Below, in pieces: positions 35,738-44,371 of a stretch of 64,000 nt of DNA. Positions within the stretch are counted from its first letter, which is position 1. Each line of letters starts with the position of its first letter. This DNA comes from Flavobacteriales bacterium UBA2306 (GTDB taxonomy: Bacteria; Bacteroidota; Bacteroidia; Flavobacteriales; Weeksellaceae). A model generated the notes under the pieces. It was not told where the DNA came from, searched no databases, and saw only the letters and a list, made by a program, of their open reading frames with translations. A program made the translations under genes and the position numbers. The stretch is from the NCBI GenBank assembly GCA_002345565.1, contig DDVS01000004.1, positions 1 to 64,000 of the forward strand. Direction: 5' to 3'.

Positions 35738-36637
35738 ATGAAGAAAACTTTATTCTCTTTTTTAGCAACTGCTTTATTTTCGGTTTCGAGTTTTGGCCAA
35801 CAAAAAATTTCTTTTGAAACGTCGGAAGGTTACAATCTTGGAACGGTTGTCGGTCAAAAAGAATGGACTGTAAAAACTGATAATGTTCCAAACAGTAACT
35901 TCAAAGTTGTAACAGGAAAAGCATCTGACGGTAATAATTCTGTTGAAGTCACAAGCACAAATGCTTACACAGAAAATATGTCTTTTCTTTTCAAAAAAAT
36001 ACCAGAATATGATAGACTTTCGGTTTCTGCAGATGTTAAATTGGAGAAACTCAACAGTTCCGATTATTATATGTTGTCATTATACTATAACAATAATGGG
36101 AATTACTCTTGGGCTGGTGGATTTAACTTTATGTACAGCGGTAAATTATATGCGGACAGTGATGTCAATTTCTTAGACCTTGGAAGCTGGGTTCCCGACA
36201 AATGGTATAATTTAAGAATTGAAATAGACCACGTTATTGAAAAAAACGTAAAATACTATCTTGATAATCAATTAGTCCACACCTCTGCTCTCGGATCAAA
36301 AATCGTAAGAGCCAATGATTTGAATTTCGAATTTGATAATGATGGCAGTGGTTTTATCGTGGATAATATCATTGTTAAGGATATGGATCAACTTTCGGTT
36401 TCTGACATTAGTAAAACTCAAATCAATATTTTCCCGAATCCAACTTCTGATTTTATTAATATTAAATCTGATGAAAAAATCAAGTCAGTCAAATTATATA
36501 ATGCTTCCGGTTCATTAGTAAAAACAGAAAATAATGAGTTTTCAAGAATTAATATTTCAAATCTTCCAAAAGGAAATTATCTGCTTTCCATAGAAACTGG
36601 TTCTGGAATTGAGACTAAAAAAATCATTAAGAAATAA
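35738..36637 (+). CDS. Secreted protein with type IX secretion C-terminal sorting domain
   Basis: A 299-residue exported protein. A signal peptide (MKKTLFSFLATALFSVSSFGQ) is followed by a ~190-residue beta-rich domain (residues 22-215) that looks like a jelly-roll or concanavalin-type module (FETSEGYNLGTVVG, KWYNLRIEIDHVIEKNVKY). The last ~75 residues are a type A T9SS signal (INIFPNPTSDFINIKS, VKLYNASGSLVKT, ISNLPKGNYLLSIET, KKIIKK). It is therefore carried across the outer membrane by the type IX system. Its ligand or catalytic role is unknown, as no catalytic motif was seen. Confidence 0.88.
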   Translation: MKKTLFSFLATALFSVSSFGQQKISFETSEGYNLGTVVGQKEWTVKTDNVPNSNFKVVTGKASDGNNSVEVTSTNAYTENMSFLFKKIPEYDRLSVSADVKLEKLNSSDYYMLSLYYNNNGNYSWAGGFNFMYSGKLYADSDVNFLDLGSWVPDKWYNLRIEIDHVIEKNVKYYLDNQLVHTSALGSKIVRANDLNFEFDNDGSGFIVDNIIVKDMDQLSVSDISKTQINIFPNPTSDFINIKSDEKIKSVKLYNASGSLVKTENNEFSRINISNLPKGNYLLSIETGSGIETKKIIKK

Positions 36638-36660
36638 GTGATTGATTTTGACTTGAAAAT

Positions 36661-36769
36661 AACCCAAATAGACACATAGAAAATTGGGATTTTGGATATT
36701 GTAAAAAAAGATAAATAGATTTTCCGACTTTTTTTCTCATTTTTTTGAAAACCTAGGTGCCTAGGTGGT
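36661..36769. repeat. Intergenic element with imperfect inverted ends (ACATAG/ACCTAG family)
   Basis: Left end AACCCAAATAGACACATAGAA; right end ACCTAGGTGCCTAGGTGGT, whose reverse complement is ACCACCTAGGCACCTAGGT. It occupies most of the 211-nt spacer between the T9SS cargo gene and recJ. Confidence 0.5.
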
Positions 36770-36835
36770 AAAAAAATAAGTTGTAACGCTTTATATTCCG
36801 CAACCGTTTTAATTTCCCAAGCCATTTTTTTTCAT

Positions 36836-36843
36836 TACTTTTG
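36836..36843 (+). promoter_or_regulatory. -7 element of recJ, near-leaderless
   Basis: TACTTTTG ends 5 nt before the recJ ATG at 36849. If used, transcription would start at or next to the initiation codon. Confidence 0.5.
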
Positions 36844-36848
36844 TAACT

Positions 36849-38561
36849 ATGAGTCAAAAATGGATTTATAAAACCGAGCCTGATGAAGAGATTGTTGACG
36901 GACTGATTTCTTCGATAGGATTTGGAACTTTAGAATCCAAAATCCTAGTGATGCGTGAAATTGACAATTATCAAAAAGCACGCGAATTCTTCAAGCCAAA
37001 CGGCGCCGACATTCACAATCCTTTCCTGATGGCTGATATGCAAAAAGCGGTAGAACGCATTGCAACAGCCATTGAAAACGGAGAAAAAATCTTAGTTTAC
37101 GGAGATTATGATGTTGACGGAACTACTGCTGTTGCGTTGATGTATCTTTATCTAAGTAAAATTGTCGATAAAAAATATCTCGATTTCTACATTCCAGACA
37201 GAAATGTGGAAGGCTACGGAATTTCCGATGAAGGAATTTATTTTGCCAAAGACAATGGTTTTTCATTAATTATTGCGCTCGATTGCGGAATCAAATCTGT
37301 TGATAAAATAGACTTGGCCAATTCTGTGGGCGTAGATTTTATCATTTGTGATCACCATTTGCCGGGAGATAAACTTCCCAATGCAGTCGCCGTTCTGGAC
37401 CCGAAAAGAAAAGACTGCCGTTATCCGTACAAAGAATTAAGCGGATGTGGTGTAGGTTTTAAACTTTGCCAGGGACTCAATACCATTTATAAAATTCCGG
37501 AAAACGAACTTTTTGAATTGACCGATCTGTTGGCCATCAGTATTGCTTCTGATATTGTTGCAATGACTGGCGAAAACAGAGTATTGGCAAAACAAGGACT
37601 CAAATTCCTTAGAAAAACTAGAAAATTTGGATTAAGGCTTTTAATTCCGGAAGAGAAATTAGCACATTTCGAGATCTCGAATATCGTTTTTGATATTGCC
37701 CCAAAAATCAATGCCGCAGGAAGAATTTCCCATGCAAAAGCAGCGGTAGAACTCATGATTTCGGATAACCTGAAACAAGCACAACAAATAGTAGATGAAA
37801 TCATCAATCTAAATGATGAACGCCGGGAAATGGACGTTAACATTACTCATTCTGCAATGAATCAAGTAGAGGAACTCCAGAAAACCGAACGTTTTTCGAC
37901 CATCGTTTACGATCCAAGCTGGAACAAAGGCGTCATTGGAATTGTGGCATCCCGTCTCATTGAAAATTACTACAAACCAACTTTGGTTTTTACAGAAGGT
38001 AATAATGGGGAATTGGTAGCTTCTGCAAGATCTGTTGCAGATTTTGACATTCACAAAGCGCTGGAATTCTGCTCAGATTTGTTTATGAAATTTGGTGGAC
38101 ATCAGGCTGCTGCAGGACTTTCCATGGAGAAAAAACATTTTGAGGAATTCAAGATTCGTTTTGAAGAATTTGTTAAAAATAATATCCAGGAACATCAGAA
38201 AGAGCCTTCAATCTATGTGGACAGCATTGTAAAACCAGAAGATCTTAACAGAGAATTTTTTAATTTCCATAGAAAATTAGCACCTTTTGGACCACAAAAT
38301 ATGAAACCCATTTTGGTTCTGAAAAATGTAAAAGTCAATGGTTATGTAAGATTGATGGGGAAAGAAAGTTCTCATCTCAAATTCAATATTTCTCAACCAA
38401 CAAGCGGAAGAAATATCGAGTGTGTAGGATTTCGTTTCGGGCAATTTGCGGATGATTTTAAGTCTAAGACTTTTGATTTGGCATTTACAATAGAGGAAAA
38501 TCATTGGAAAGGCAATGTTTCTCATTTTCTGAATATTAGAGATGTGAGATTTCACGATTAA
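36849..38561 (+). CDS. recJ: Single-stranded-DNA-specific 5'-3' exonuclease RecJ
   Basis: DHH-family exonuclease of 570 residues, used in recombination, mismatch and base-excision repair. Motifs: YGDYDVDGTTAVALMYLYL (motif I), DHHLPG (the DHH motif), KINAAGRISHAKAAVELM, and DHHA1 GGHQAAAGLSME, followed by an OB-like domain. Length is normal. It is 9 nt upstream of nadD and likely co-transcribed. Confidence 0.95.
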   Translation: MSQKWIYKTEPDEEIVDGLISSIGFGTLESKILVMREIDNYQKAREFFKPNGADIHNPFLMADMQKAVERIATAIENGEKILVYGDYDVDGTTAVALMYLYLSKIVDKKYLDFYIPDRNVEGYGISDEGIYFAKDNGFSLIIALDCGIKSVDKIDLANSVGVDFIICDHHLPGDKLPNAVAVLDPKRKDCRYPYKELSGCGVGFKLCQGLNTIYKIPENELFELTDLLAISIASDIVAMTGENRVLAKQGLKFLRKTRKFGLRLLIPEEKLAHFEISNIVFDIAPKINAAGRISHAKAAVELMISDNLKQAQQIVDEIINLNDERREMDVNITHSAMNQVEELQKTERFSTIVYDPSWNKGVIGIVASRLIENYYKPTLVFTEGNNGELVASARSVADFDIHKALEFCSDLFMKFGGHQAAAGLSMEKKHFEEFKIRFEEFVKNNIQEHQKEPSIYVDSIVKPEDLNREFFNFHRKLAPFGPQNMKPILVLKNVKVNGYVRLMGKESSHLKFNISQPTSGRNIECVGFRFGQFADDFKSKTFDLAFTIEENHWKGNVSHFLNIRDVRFHD

Positions 38562-38570
38562 TAAACTGTT

Positions 38571-39167
38571 ATGAAAAAAATCGGATTATTTTTCGGTTCA
38601 TTCAACCCCATTCATATTGGTCATTTGATTTTGGCTAATTATATTTTGGAACATTCTGATATGCAGGAATTGTGGTTTGTGGTGAGTCCTCAGAACCCTT
38701 TTAAAGATAAAAAAACGCTACTGAAAGATCACAATCGTTTGGATATGGTGCAATTAGCGATTAAAAATTATCCAAAAATGCGCGCTTCCAATGTTGAGTT
38801 TTCTTTACCAACACCAAGTTATACGATTGATACATTGACTTATCTTCAGGAAAAACATCCGGACTATTCTTTTTCATTAATAATGGGAGAAGATAATTTG
38901 AAAAGTCTTCACAAATGGAAAAACTATAAACTGCTTCTGAAAAATCATCAGATTATTGTTTATCCTAGAATTTTAGGAGAAGACATTTCGACTCCGCTCA
39001 ATGTGACAGAATTGAAAAATCACGAAAACATCCATCAGATTGATGCGCCAATCATAGAGCTTTCTGCAACAGAAATCAGAAATATGATTAAAGAAGGAAA
39101 AAACACGAGACCAATGCTACCGCCAGAGGTTTTTGAATATTTGGATGGTTCTTCATTTTATAAATAG
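38571..39167 (+). CDS. nadD: Nicotinate-nucleotide adenylyltransferase
   Basis: Adenylylates nicotinate mononucleotide in NAD synthesis. The 198 residues have the nucleotidyltransferase motif GSFNPIHIGH (HxGH), a middle MGEDNLKSLHKWKNY and the C-terminal SATEIRNMIKEG (SxTxxR). Cytoplasmic, normal length. It lies directly after recJ. Confidence 0.95.
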   Translation: MKKIGLFFGSFNPIHIGHLILANYILEHSDMQELWFVVSPQNPFKDKKTLLKDHNRLDMVQLAIKNYPKMRASNVEFSLPTPSYTIDTLTYLQEKHPDYSFSLIMGEDNLKSLHKWKNYKLLLKNHQIIVYPRILGEDISTPLNVTELKNHENIHQIDAPIIELSATEIRNMIKEGKNTRPMLPPEVFEYLDGSSFYK

Positions 39168-39212
39168 ACAAATATCATCAACAAGTCTTTTTTTCCTTGT
39201 TCTCTAATCCTC

Positions 39213-39220
39213 TATCTTTG
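39213..39220 (+). promoter_or_regulatory. -7 element of the DUF3817 gene, near-leaderless
   Basis: TATCTTTG ends 5 nt before the ATG at 39226, the same geometry as at recJ. No -33 TTG lies at the normal spacing. Confidence 0.5.
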
Positions 39221-39225
39221 CAATA

Positions 39226-39567
39226 ATGAACATTATAGAAAAATATTCCTCAAAATATCCGGAAGAAAAAATCATTAAATGGTTTAAACAAGTTTGCCTT
39301 GCAGAAGCCGTTTCGTGGTTTTTACTTTTCACGGCAATGGTTTGGATTCGTGTTGAGCCAACAGGTCTTTTTGCCATTATTTATATCAGTACGATGGGAA
39401 GCATTCACGGATTATTTTTCACGCTTTATCTTTTGCTTTTGCTTCCGGTGAAAAAGATTTTTAATTGGGATGATGAAGATTCAATTTTTGCGTTGTGTGC
39501 GGCATTTTTTCCGTTTGCAACGATTTGGGTCGATAAAAAATTAGCCCGAGAAAATCGGAATGAATGA
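39226..39567 (+). CDS. DUF3817 family membrane protein
   Basis: A 113-residue protein with three membrane helices (AVSWFLLFTAMVWIRV, IIYISTMGSIHGLFFTLYLL, LCAAFFPFATIWVDK). The central motif MGSIHGLFFTLYL and the Glu at AEAVSWFLL are typical of DUF3817, whose function is unknown. The N-terminus (MNIIEKYSSKYPEEKI) is cytoplasmic. It stands alone between nadD and the dehydrogenase gene. Confidence 0.85.
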   Translation: MNIIEKYSSKYPEEKIIKWFKQVCLAEAVSWFLLFTAMVWIRVEPTGLFAIIYISTMGSIHGLFFTLYLLLLLPVKKIFNWDDEDSIFALCAAFFPFATIWVDKKLARENRNE

Positions 39568-39644
39568 TGAATATCAATGAGTGAAATGTCCTATTTGAAA
39601 TCAAATTTTGTAACTTTAGAGTATAAAAAAATAGATTTCCATAT

Positions 39645-40643
39645 ATGAAAATTACATTTTTCTCTTCTAAGCCTTACGACAAGGAATTTTTTGACAAAGC
39701 GAATCAACAATTCAATTTTGAATTGGATTATTTTGAAACACATCTTGGTCCGCACGTTCTCAATCTCATAGACCATTCTGACGCTGTTTGCGCCTTCGTA
39801 AACGACAAACTGAATGCAGAAGTTCTGGAATCACTCGCAAGCAAAGGCGTAAAATATCTTGCATTGCGTTGTGCAGGTTTTAACAATGTGGATTTGGAAA
39901 CCGCAAAACGTCTTGGAATGAGAGTTTCAAGAGTTCCAGCTTATTCTCCAGAAGCGGTTGCGGAACACGCAATAGCAATGATTCTCACACTTAACAGAAA
40001 AACACACAAAGCTTACAACCGCGTTCGAGAACAGAATTTTGCTTTGAATGGATTAATGGGATTCAATCTTTATCAGAAAACAATAGGAGTGATTGGAACT
40101 GGAAATATTGGTGCTGCATTTGCGAAAATTGCGAAAGGTTTTGGAGCCAAAGTTTTAGCTTTTGATATTACAGAAAATCAAGAATTAAAAAACCTTGGAA
40201 TCGAATATGTTTCTCAGGAACAATTACTTTCGGAATCCGATATTGTTTCATTACATTGTCCGCTGATGGATTCTACACATCATTTGATTAACGAAGAGTC
40301 TATCCAAAAAATGAAGCAAAATGTAATGATTATTAATACAAGCCGAGGCGGATTGATTGATACAAAAGCCGTAATCCACGGACTGAAATCCAAACATATC
40401 GGTTACCTTGGGATTGATGTTTATGAGCAGGAAGAAAAATTATTTTTCCGAGACCTTTCTCATACGATTATCGAAGATGATACCATCCAAAGATTGATGA
40501 GTTTTCCGAATGTTTTGGTAACAGCGCATCAGGCTTTTTTCACTCAAGAAGCGCTTGAGCAAATTGCCACTTCTACCCTAACGAGTCTTTCTCACTTCGA
40601 AAAGAATGAAGAATTTGAAAACCCAAATGCTGTTTTGATTTAA
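39645..40643 (+). CDS. ldhA: D-2-hydroxyacid dehydrogenase (D-lactate dehydrogenase type)
   Basis: NAD-dependent dehydrogenase of 332 residues, closest in pattern to fermentative D-lactate dehydrogenase LdhA. The Rossmann motif is GTGNIGAAFAKIAKGFG. Catalytic residues lie in NTSRGGLIDTKAV (Arg region), LGIDVYEQEEKLFF (acid) and VTAHQAFFTQEAL (His). The DVYEQEEKLFFRD phrase is shared with LdhA rather than glycerate dehydrogenases. Normal length. Confidence 0.9.
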   Translation: MKITFFSSKPYDKEFFDKANQQFNFELDYFETHLGPHVLNLIDHSDAVCAFVNDKLNAEVLESLASKGVKYLALRCAGFNNVDLETAKRLGMRVSRVPAYSPEAVAEHAIAMILTLNRKTHKAYNRVREQNFALNGLMGFNLYQKTIGVIGTGNIGAAFAKIAKGFGAKVLAFDITENQELKNLGIEYVSQEQLLSESDIVSLHCPLMDSTHHLINEESIQKMKQNVMIINTSRGGLIDTKAVIHGLKSKHIGYLGIDVYEQEEKLFFRDLSHTIIEDDTIQRLMSFPNVLVTAHQAFFTQEALEQIATSTLTSLSHFEKNEEFENPNAVLI

Positions 40644-40705
40644 TGCTTAAAACACAAAAGTTTTCTTAAAAATAAAATATGCCTTAAAAGATATTTAAAA
40701 TTATT

Positions 40706-40728
40706 AAAAACCACATAGACACATAGAA
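40706..40728. repeat. Short dispersed repeat, ACATAG family
   Basis: The motif AACCACATAGACACATAG (hexamer ACATAG twice, spaced by AC) sits 60 nt after the dehydrogenase gene, without an obvious second arm. It is in the 344-nt spacer 40644-40987, which otherwise holds the terminator at 40750-40780 and the receptor promoter at 40907-40938. Confidence 0.5.
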
Positions 40729-40749
40729 ATCTGAACTTTCAGATAATGA

Positions 40750-40780
40750 AGCCATTGTAATTTTTACAGTGGCTTTTTTC
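40750..40780 (+). terminator. Terminator after ldhA
   Basis: Stem AGCCATTGTAA/TTACAGTGGCT (one G-U pair) followed by TTTTTTC. Confidence 0.75.
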
Positions 40781-40906
40781 ATTTTTATTTCATTTTCAAT
40801 GTAACAAAAGTTAATTCTTGATTGTCTTACATTTATACGGTTGAATTTTTTACAATTGATAATCAATGAATTAAATCAATAAATTAATTTTATTTACTAC
40901 TTTGTA

Positions 40907-40938
40907 TTGCATAATACTAATTTTAATATATATCTTTG
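40907..40938 (+). promoter_or_regulatory. Promoter of the outer-membrane receptor gene
   Basis: TTG at 40907-40909, a 21-nt spacer, then TATCTTTG at 40931-40938; both match the Bacteroidetes consensus. The predicted leader is about 40 nt. Confidence 0.65.
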
Positions 40939-40987
40939 CAATGTTAAATATTAGTAAAAACAAATTACTCAACAATAAAAATAAATT

Positions 40988-43246
40988 ATGAAAGCTCAAA
41001 TACTTATTGCATCATTATTTTTCTCAGGATTAATATTTGCCCAAGAAACAAAAACAGATTCTACCAAAACAAAAAACATTGAAGCTGTTGTACTTACAAA
41101 ACAAGTTTTCAAAAAAGAAAGCGACCGTTTCGTTTATGATGTGTCAAATTCTCCGGTTGCAAAAGGAAGTACCACTTTTGATATCTTAAAACAAACACCT
41201 CTTCTTTCTACGACCGATGATAAAACTTTAAAAATAGCAGGTAAAAACAATGCTTTAATTTTCATCAATGGTAGAAAAACCAATATGGATGCTGACTCTT
41301 TGAATCAATTTTTGAAAAATACACCTGCAGAAAACATCCAAAAAATTGAAGTCATCACAGTTCCAGGAAGTGAATACCAAGTAGAATCTTCTGACGGAAT
41401 CATCAATATTATTCTAAAGAAAAAAATGACCGATGGAACTAATGGAAATATGAGAATGTCCAGTTCTGCTAACAAATTTTTCAGTAACTCTGCGAGTGCT
41501 TCCATCAATTATAGAAAAGATAAACTGGGAATTTCTGCCAATCTAAATGTGAGTGATAACATCCGTCCGCAAACTTATGATTTGAGAAATGGAAGCAACA
41601 ACGCGTCTACAAGCAGCATTGGAAATATTGATGATCCAAACAAAAACATTGGAGGTTACATCAATGCAGATTATCAATTATCAGATAATCAAAACCTTGC
41701 ATTGACCTGGAACACTTGGTTTAATAAAAGTTATGACTCAAGAACAGATTTATTCAACATTACAAAATCTTTGGACAATGACAATAATACCGTTACAAAC
41801 TATAGTTTAACCAAAGGAAGAGAAAATGCAAAAAGCGCCAACAACTCTGTCAACCTAAACTACGAATGGAAAATGGACGAGCTTGGAAGCAAACTGAATC
41901 TGAATGCATCTTACCTTAATTACAACAGAAAACAAAGCAGTACCAACCAAACCATTGCTTCTGATATTTTCCAAAATGTGGGTTTAATCTCTAGAGAAAT
42001 CAAACAAAATCAGCCACAGATTATCAACAATTTTTCTGGAATGGTGGATTACGTGAAAAAATTCAAGAATGATTTTACAGTTGCTGTTGGAGGAAATTAT
42101 AACAAAACAAAAACAGATAACGATACCCAGAATGACACTTTCGATTATACTTACAATGTTGATGGAAGCATAAAAGATATCAATATTACTCCAAGCCCTA
42201 ATCACTTTGTTTATGATGAAAACATCTATGGTGCTTACCTGACCTTGGAAAAGAAATTCACGGAAAAATTCTCCGGAAAAGTTGGAACTCGCTATGAAAT
42301 CACCAATAGTTTAGGAACTTCTGACAATGCTCAAAATCCGGAATACGCAAGAATCAAAAGAAATTACAACAACCTTTTACCTTACTTGAGCTTCAATTAT
42401 GCTATTAATGATAAAAATAATATCTCCTACGCTTTCTCCAGCAGAATGAGAAGACCAAGTTTCTGGGAACTGAATCCGGTAAGACACATCATCACAGATA
42501 ACAATTATATTCAGAACAATCCTTTTGTAAAAGCATCTTCGGTTTATACGAATGAGTTGACTTATATGTTCAAAAACTCTTACTTCCTGATCTTGAATCA
42601 CTCTTATTTCAAAGATGTGATTACCCAAGTTCCGTTGCAAAGGGAAGTCGTAAAAGATGGTGTAAAATATCAAGAATTAAGATATATCCGTACCAATTTT
42701 GGAGATAAACAAGAGATGTCTGCAATGCTGGGAATTCAGAAATCGTTCTTCAACAGCTATTTGACAACGAACTTTAATATTGGAATTCAGAGAAATGTAA
42801 ATGATGGCTATTTGGCAAAAGACCCAACTTCTGGTGATATGTTTAACGAGTTTATCAATAAATCAAAATCAAATAGTTTAATCGTACAAGCTAATAATAC
42901 CATTAGACTTGATAAAAAGAAAACTTGGTTTTTAGGGGTTAATTATTTCTTTGTTGACAAACAGCAGATTGAATTGGGGCTTCTAAAAGATCTGATGAGC
43001 CTGGATTTAAACATCAAGAAAATCTGGAACGACTGGACTTTCAGTGCAGGAATTGATGACCTTTTGAAAACCAACATCGTAGAAATTGAAACCAAACAAG
43101 CTGACGGAACCTACAACTACGTCAAAAACAACGAGTTCAACCAGCAGGTAAAAGTGAGTATCGTTTATAACTTCGGAAACAAAAAGGTGAAGAAAATTAG
43201 AGATATAGAAACCGCTGCCGATTCTATTAAAAACCGCACCAGATAA
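40988..43246 (+). CDS. TonB-dependent-receptor-like outer-membrane beta-barrel protein
   Basis: A 752-residue outer-membrane protein. A signal peptide (MKAQILIASLFFSGLIFAQ) is followed by a short linker, a plug domain (residues ~45-140: GSTTFDILKQTPLL, FINGRKTNMDADSL, IEKIEVITVPGSEYQ-like block, GIINIILKKK) and a 22-strand-type barrel (OMP_b-brl_3 family) to the C-terminus. It lacks the long N-terminal carboxypeptidase-like domain of SusC-type transporters, and no SusD partner follows. Substrate unknown; the gene has its own promoter and terminator. Confidence 0.88.
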   Translation: MKAQILIASLFFSGLIFAQETKTDSTKTKNIEAVVLTKQVFKKESDRFVYDVSNSPVAKGSTTFDILKQTPLLSTTDDKTLKIAGKNNALIFINGRKTNMDADSLNQFLKNTPAENIQKIEVITVPGSEYQVESSDGIINIILKKKMTDGTNGNMRMSSSANKFFSNSASASINYRKDKLGISANLNVSDNIRPQTYDLRNGSNNASTSSIGNIDDPNKNIGGYINADYQLSDNQNLALTWNTWFNKSYDSRTDLFNITKSLDNDNNTVTNYSLTKGRENAKSANNSVNLNYEWKMDELGSKLNLNASYLNYNRKQSSTNQTIASDIFQNVGLISREIKQNQPQIINNFSGMVDYVKKFKNDFTVAVGGNYNKTKTDNDTQNDTFDYTYNVDGSIKDINITPSPNHFVYDENIYGAYLTLEKKFTEKFSGKVGTRYEITNSLGTSDNAQNPEYARIKRNYNNLLPYLSFNYAINDKNNISYAFSSRMRRPSFWELNPVRHIITDNNYIQNNPFVKASSVYTNELTYMFKNSYFLILNHSYFKDVITQVPLQREVVKDGVKYQELRYIRTNFGDKQEMSAMLGIQKSFFNSYLTTNFNIGIQRNVNDGYLAKDPTSGDMFNEFINKSKSNSLIVQANNTIRLDKKKTWFLGVNYFFVDKQQIELGLLKDLMSLDLNIKKIWNDWTFSAGIDDLLKTNIVEIETKQADGTYNYVKNNEFNQQVKVSIVYNFGNKKVKKIRDIETAADSIKNRTR

Positions 43247-43283
43247 CATCCATTTATATATTCAAATCAAATTTTTCAATGAG

Positions 43284-43320
43284 ACTCCCGAGAAAATTCT
43301 TCGGGAGTTTTTATTTTTTC
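43284..43320. terminator. Bidirectional terminator between the receptor and the membrane-protein gene
   Basis: Stem ACTCCCGA/TCGGGAGT with an A/T-rich loop, then TTTTTATTTTTT. It overlaps the last codons of the convergent gene at 43311. Confidence 0.85.
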
Positions 43321-44333
43321 TGATTCTTCCAAATAAAACCATCCAAAAGATAATGTGTAAGCTGCGGAACAACCAAAAGCGGAACCAAGAATTGTTGCCA
43401 GGATATTGATAATTCTAACGATTGGATTGAAAAATGCTCCCGCCAGACCAAAACTTCCCACATCAATTCTTCAAAAAAAGCAAAACCTATAATAATCAAT
43501 ACAAATAATAAAATTCCGAAACCTGTTTTAAATATAGAAAGTTGTTTCAAAGATGCCGTTTCTTTTTGTTCAATTTCTCTGATGTAAATCAAAGCGATGT
43601 AAGGAATTCCGTGAGAAATGACATTCAGCAATGTAAAAACCAAATCGTTGTTGAAGTAAACAATTCCAAAATACCAAGACAAATAAGTTCCGATAATAAT
43701 TGTATTTTTAGGAATATTGAAGGTTTTATCTGTAATGAAAAAATAAATTGTTTTCAGAATCCAAATTTCAAGAATTATGAAATAAATTATAGTAATTGCA
43801 GGAATATAATTCGGGAAAGAATCCAGCCAATTAAACTCTTTTTCTACAAACCAATTGAAAGCTCTTGGCGTTTTAATCCAATACAACATTGGAAAAATCG
43901 TTGCGGAATAGATTGCAATTCCGTCCCAAAACTTCGAAAAATCATTCTTTTCAAATCTCGCATACAATCGCATAAATCCGTATTGCTGACGAACAAAATG
44001 AAACACAGCTACCAAAGCCAAAACTGACCAAAAGAACAAACTTCCGAATTGATAAAAAATCAAACCGAAAATCAGACTAATTGCAGGAATTCCCAAATAC
44101 AAAAGCTTTCTTTTCTGGAGTTCTTCTTTGATAAAATAAGTTTTGAATAAGGTTGAATAAACGTGCGCAACATCCACAAAAACAATCAAAATCAGCCAAG
44201 TGTAAAACGAATAATGATTTTCCAGATTCTGAATCTGATTTTGAAATAAAATCACAATTGCCAGCACCAAAAAAGGGGGCGATAAAATGAATCGCCAATC
44301 GGTTTTCGCGTTATGTATCCAAGGCTGTTTCAT
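43311..44333 (-). CDS. Multi-pass membrane protein with conserved-looking histidines
   Basis: A 340-residue protein with about nine membrane helices. Polar and histidine residues sit within or at the ends of helices: DVAHVYSTLFKTYF, VFHFVRQQYGFMRLY, NVISHGIPYIALIY and a C-terminal PQLTHYLLDGFIW. The distribution recalls membrane enzymes with metal-bound histidines, such as Brp/Blh-type or di-iron proteins, but no exact family motif was found. I do not recognise the family. It is the last gene of the speD operon, 38 nt after the FAD oxidoreductase, and ends at a hairpin. Confidence 0.75.
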   Translation of the reverse strand: MKQPWIHNAKTDWRFILSPPFLVLAIVILFQNQIQNLENHYSFYTWLILIVFVDVAHVYSTLFKTYFIKEELQKRKLLYLGIPAISLIFGLIFYQFGSLFFWSVLALVAVFHFVRQQYGFMRLYARFEKNDFSKFWDGIAIYSATIFPMLYWIKTPRAFNWFVEKEFNWLDSFPNYIPAITIIYFIILEIWILKTIYFFITDKTFNIPKNTIIIGTYLSWYFGIVYFNNDLVFTLLNVISHGIPYIALIYIREIEQKETASLKQLSIFKTGFGILLFVLIIIGFAFFEELMWEVLVWREHFSIQSLELSISWQQFLVPLLVVPQLTHYLLDGFIWKNQKK

Positions 44334-44371
44334 TTGAAGATATTTATTTTGTTAAAGGTCGAATGGGGATT

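Noticed and set aside
43542..44027. Antisense frame of 161 codons within the membrane-protein gene
   Set aside because: The minus-strand gene encodes clear membrane helices in proper order; the plus frame gives no domain.
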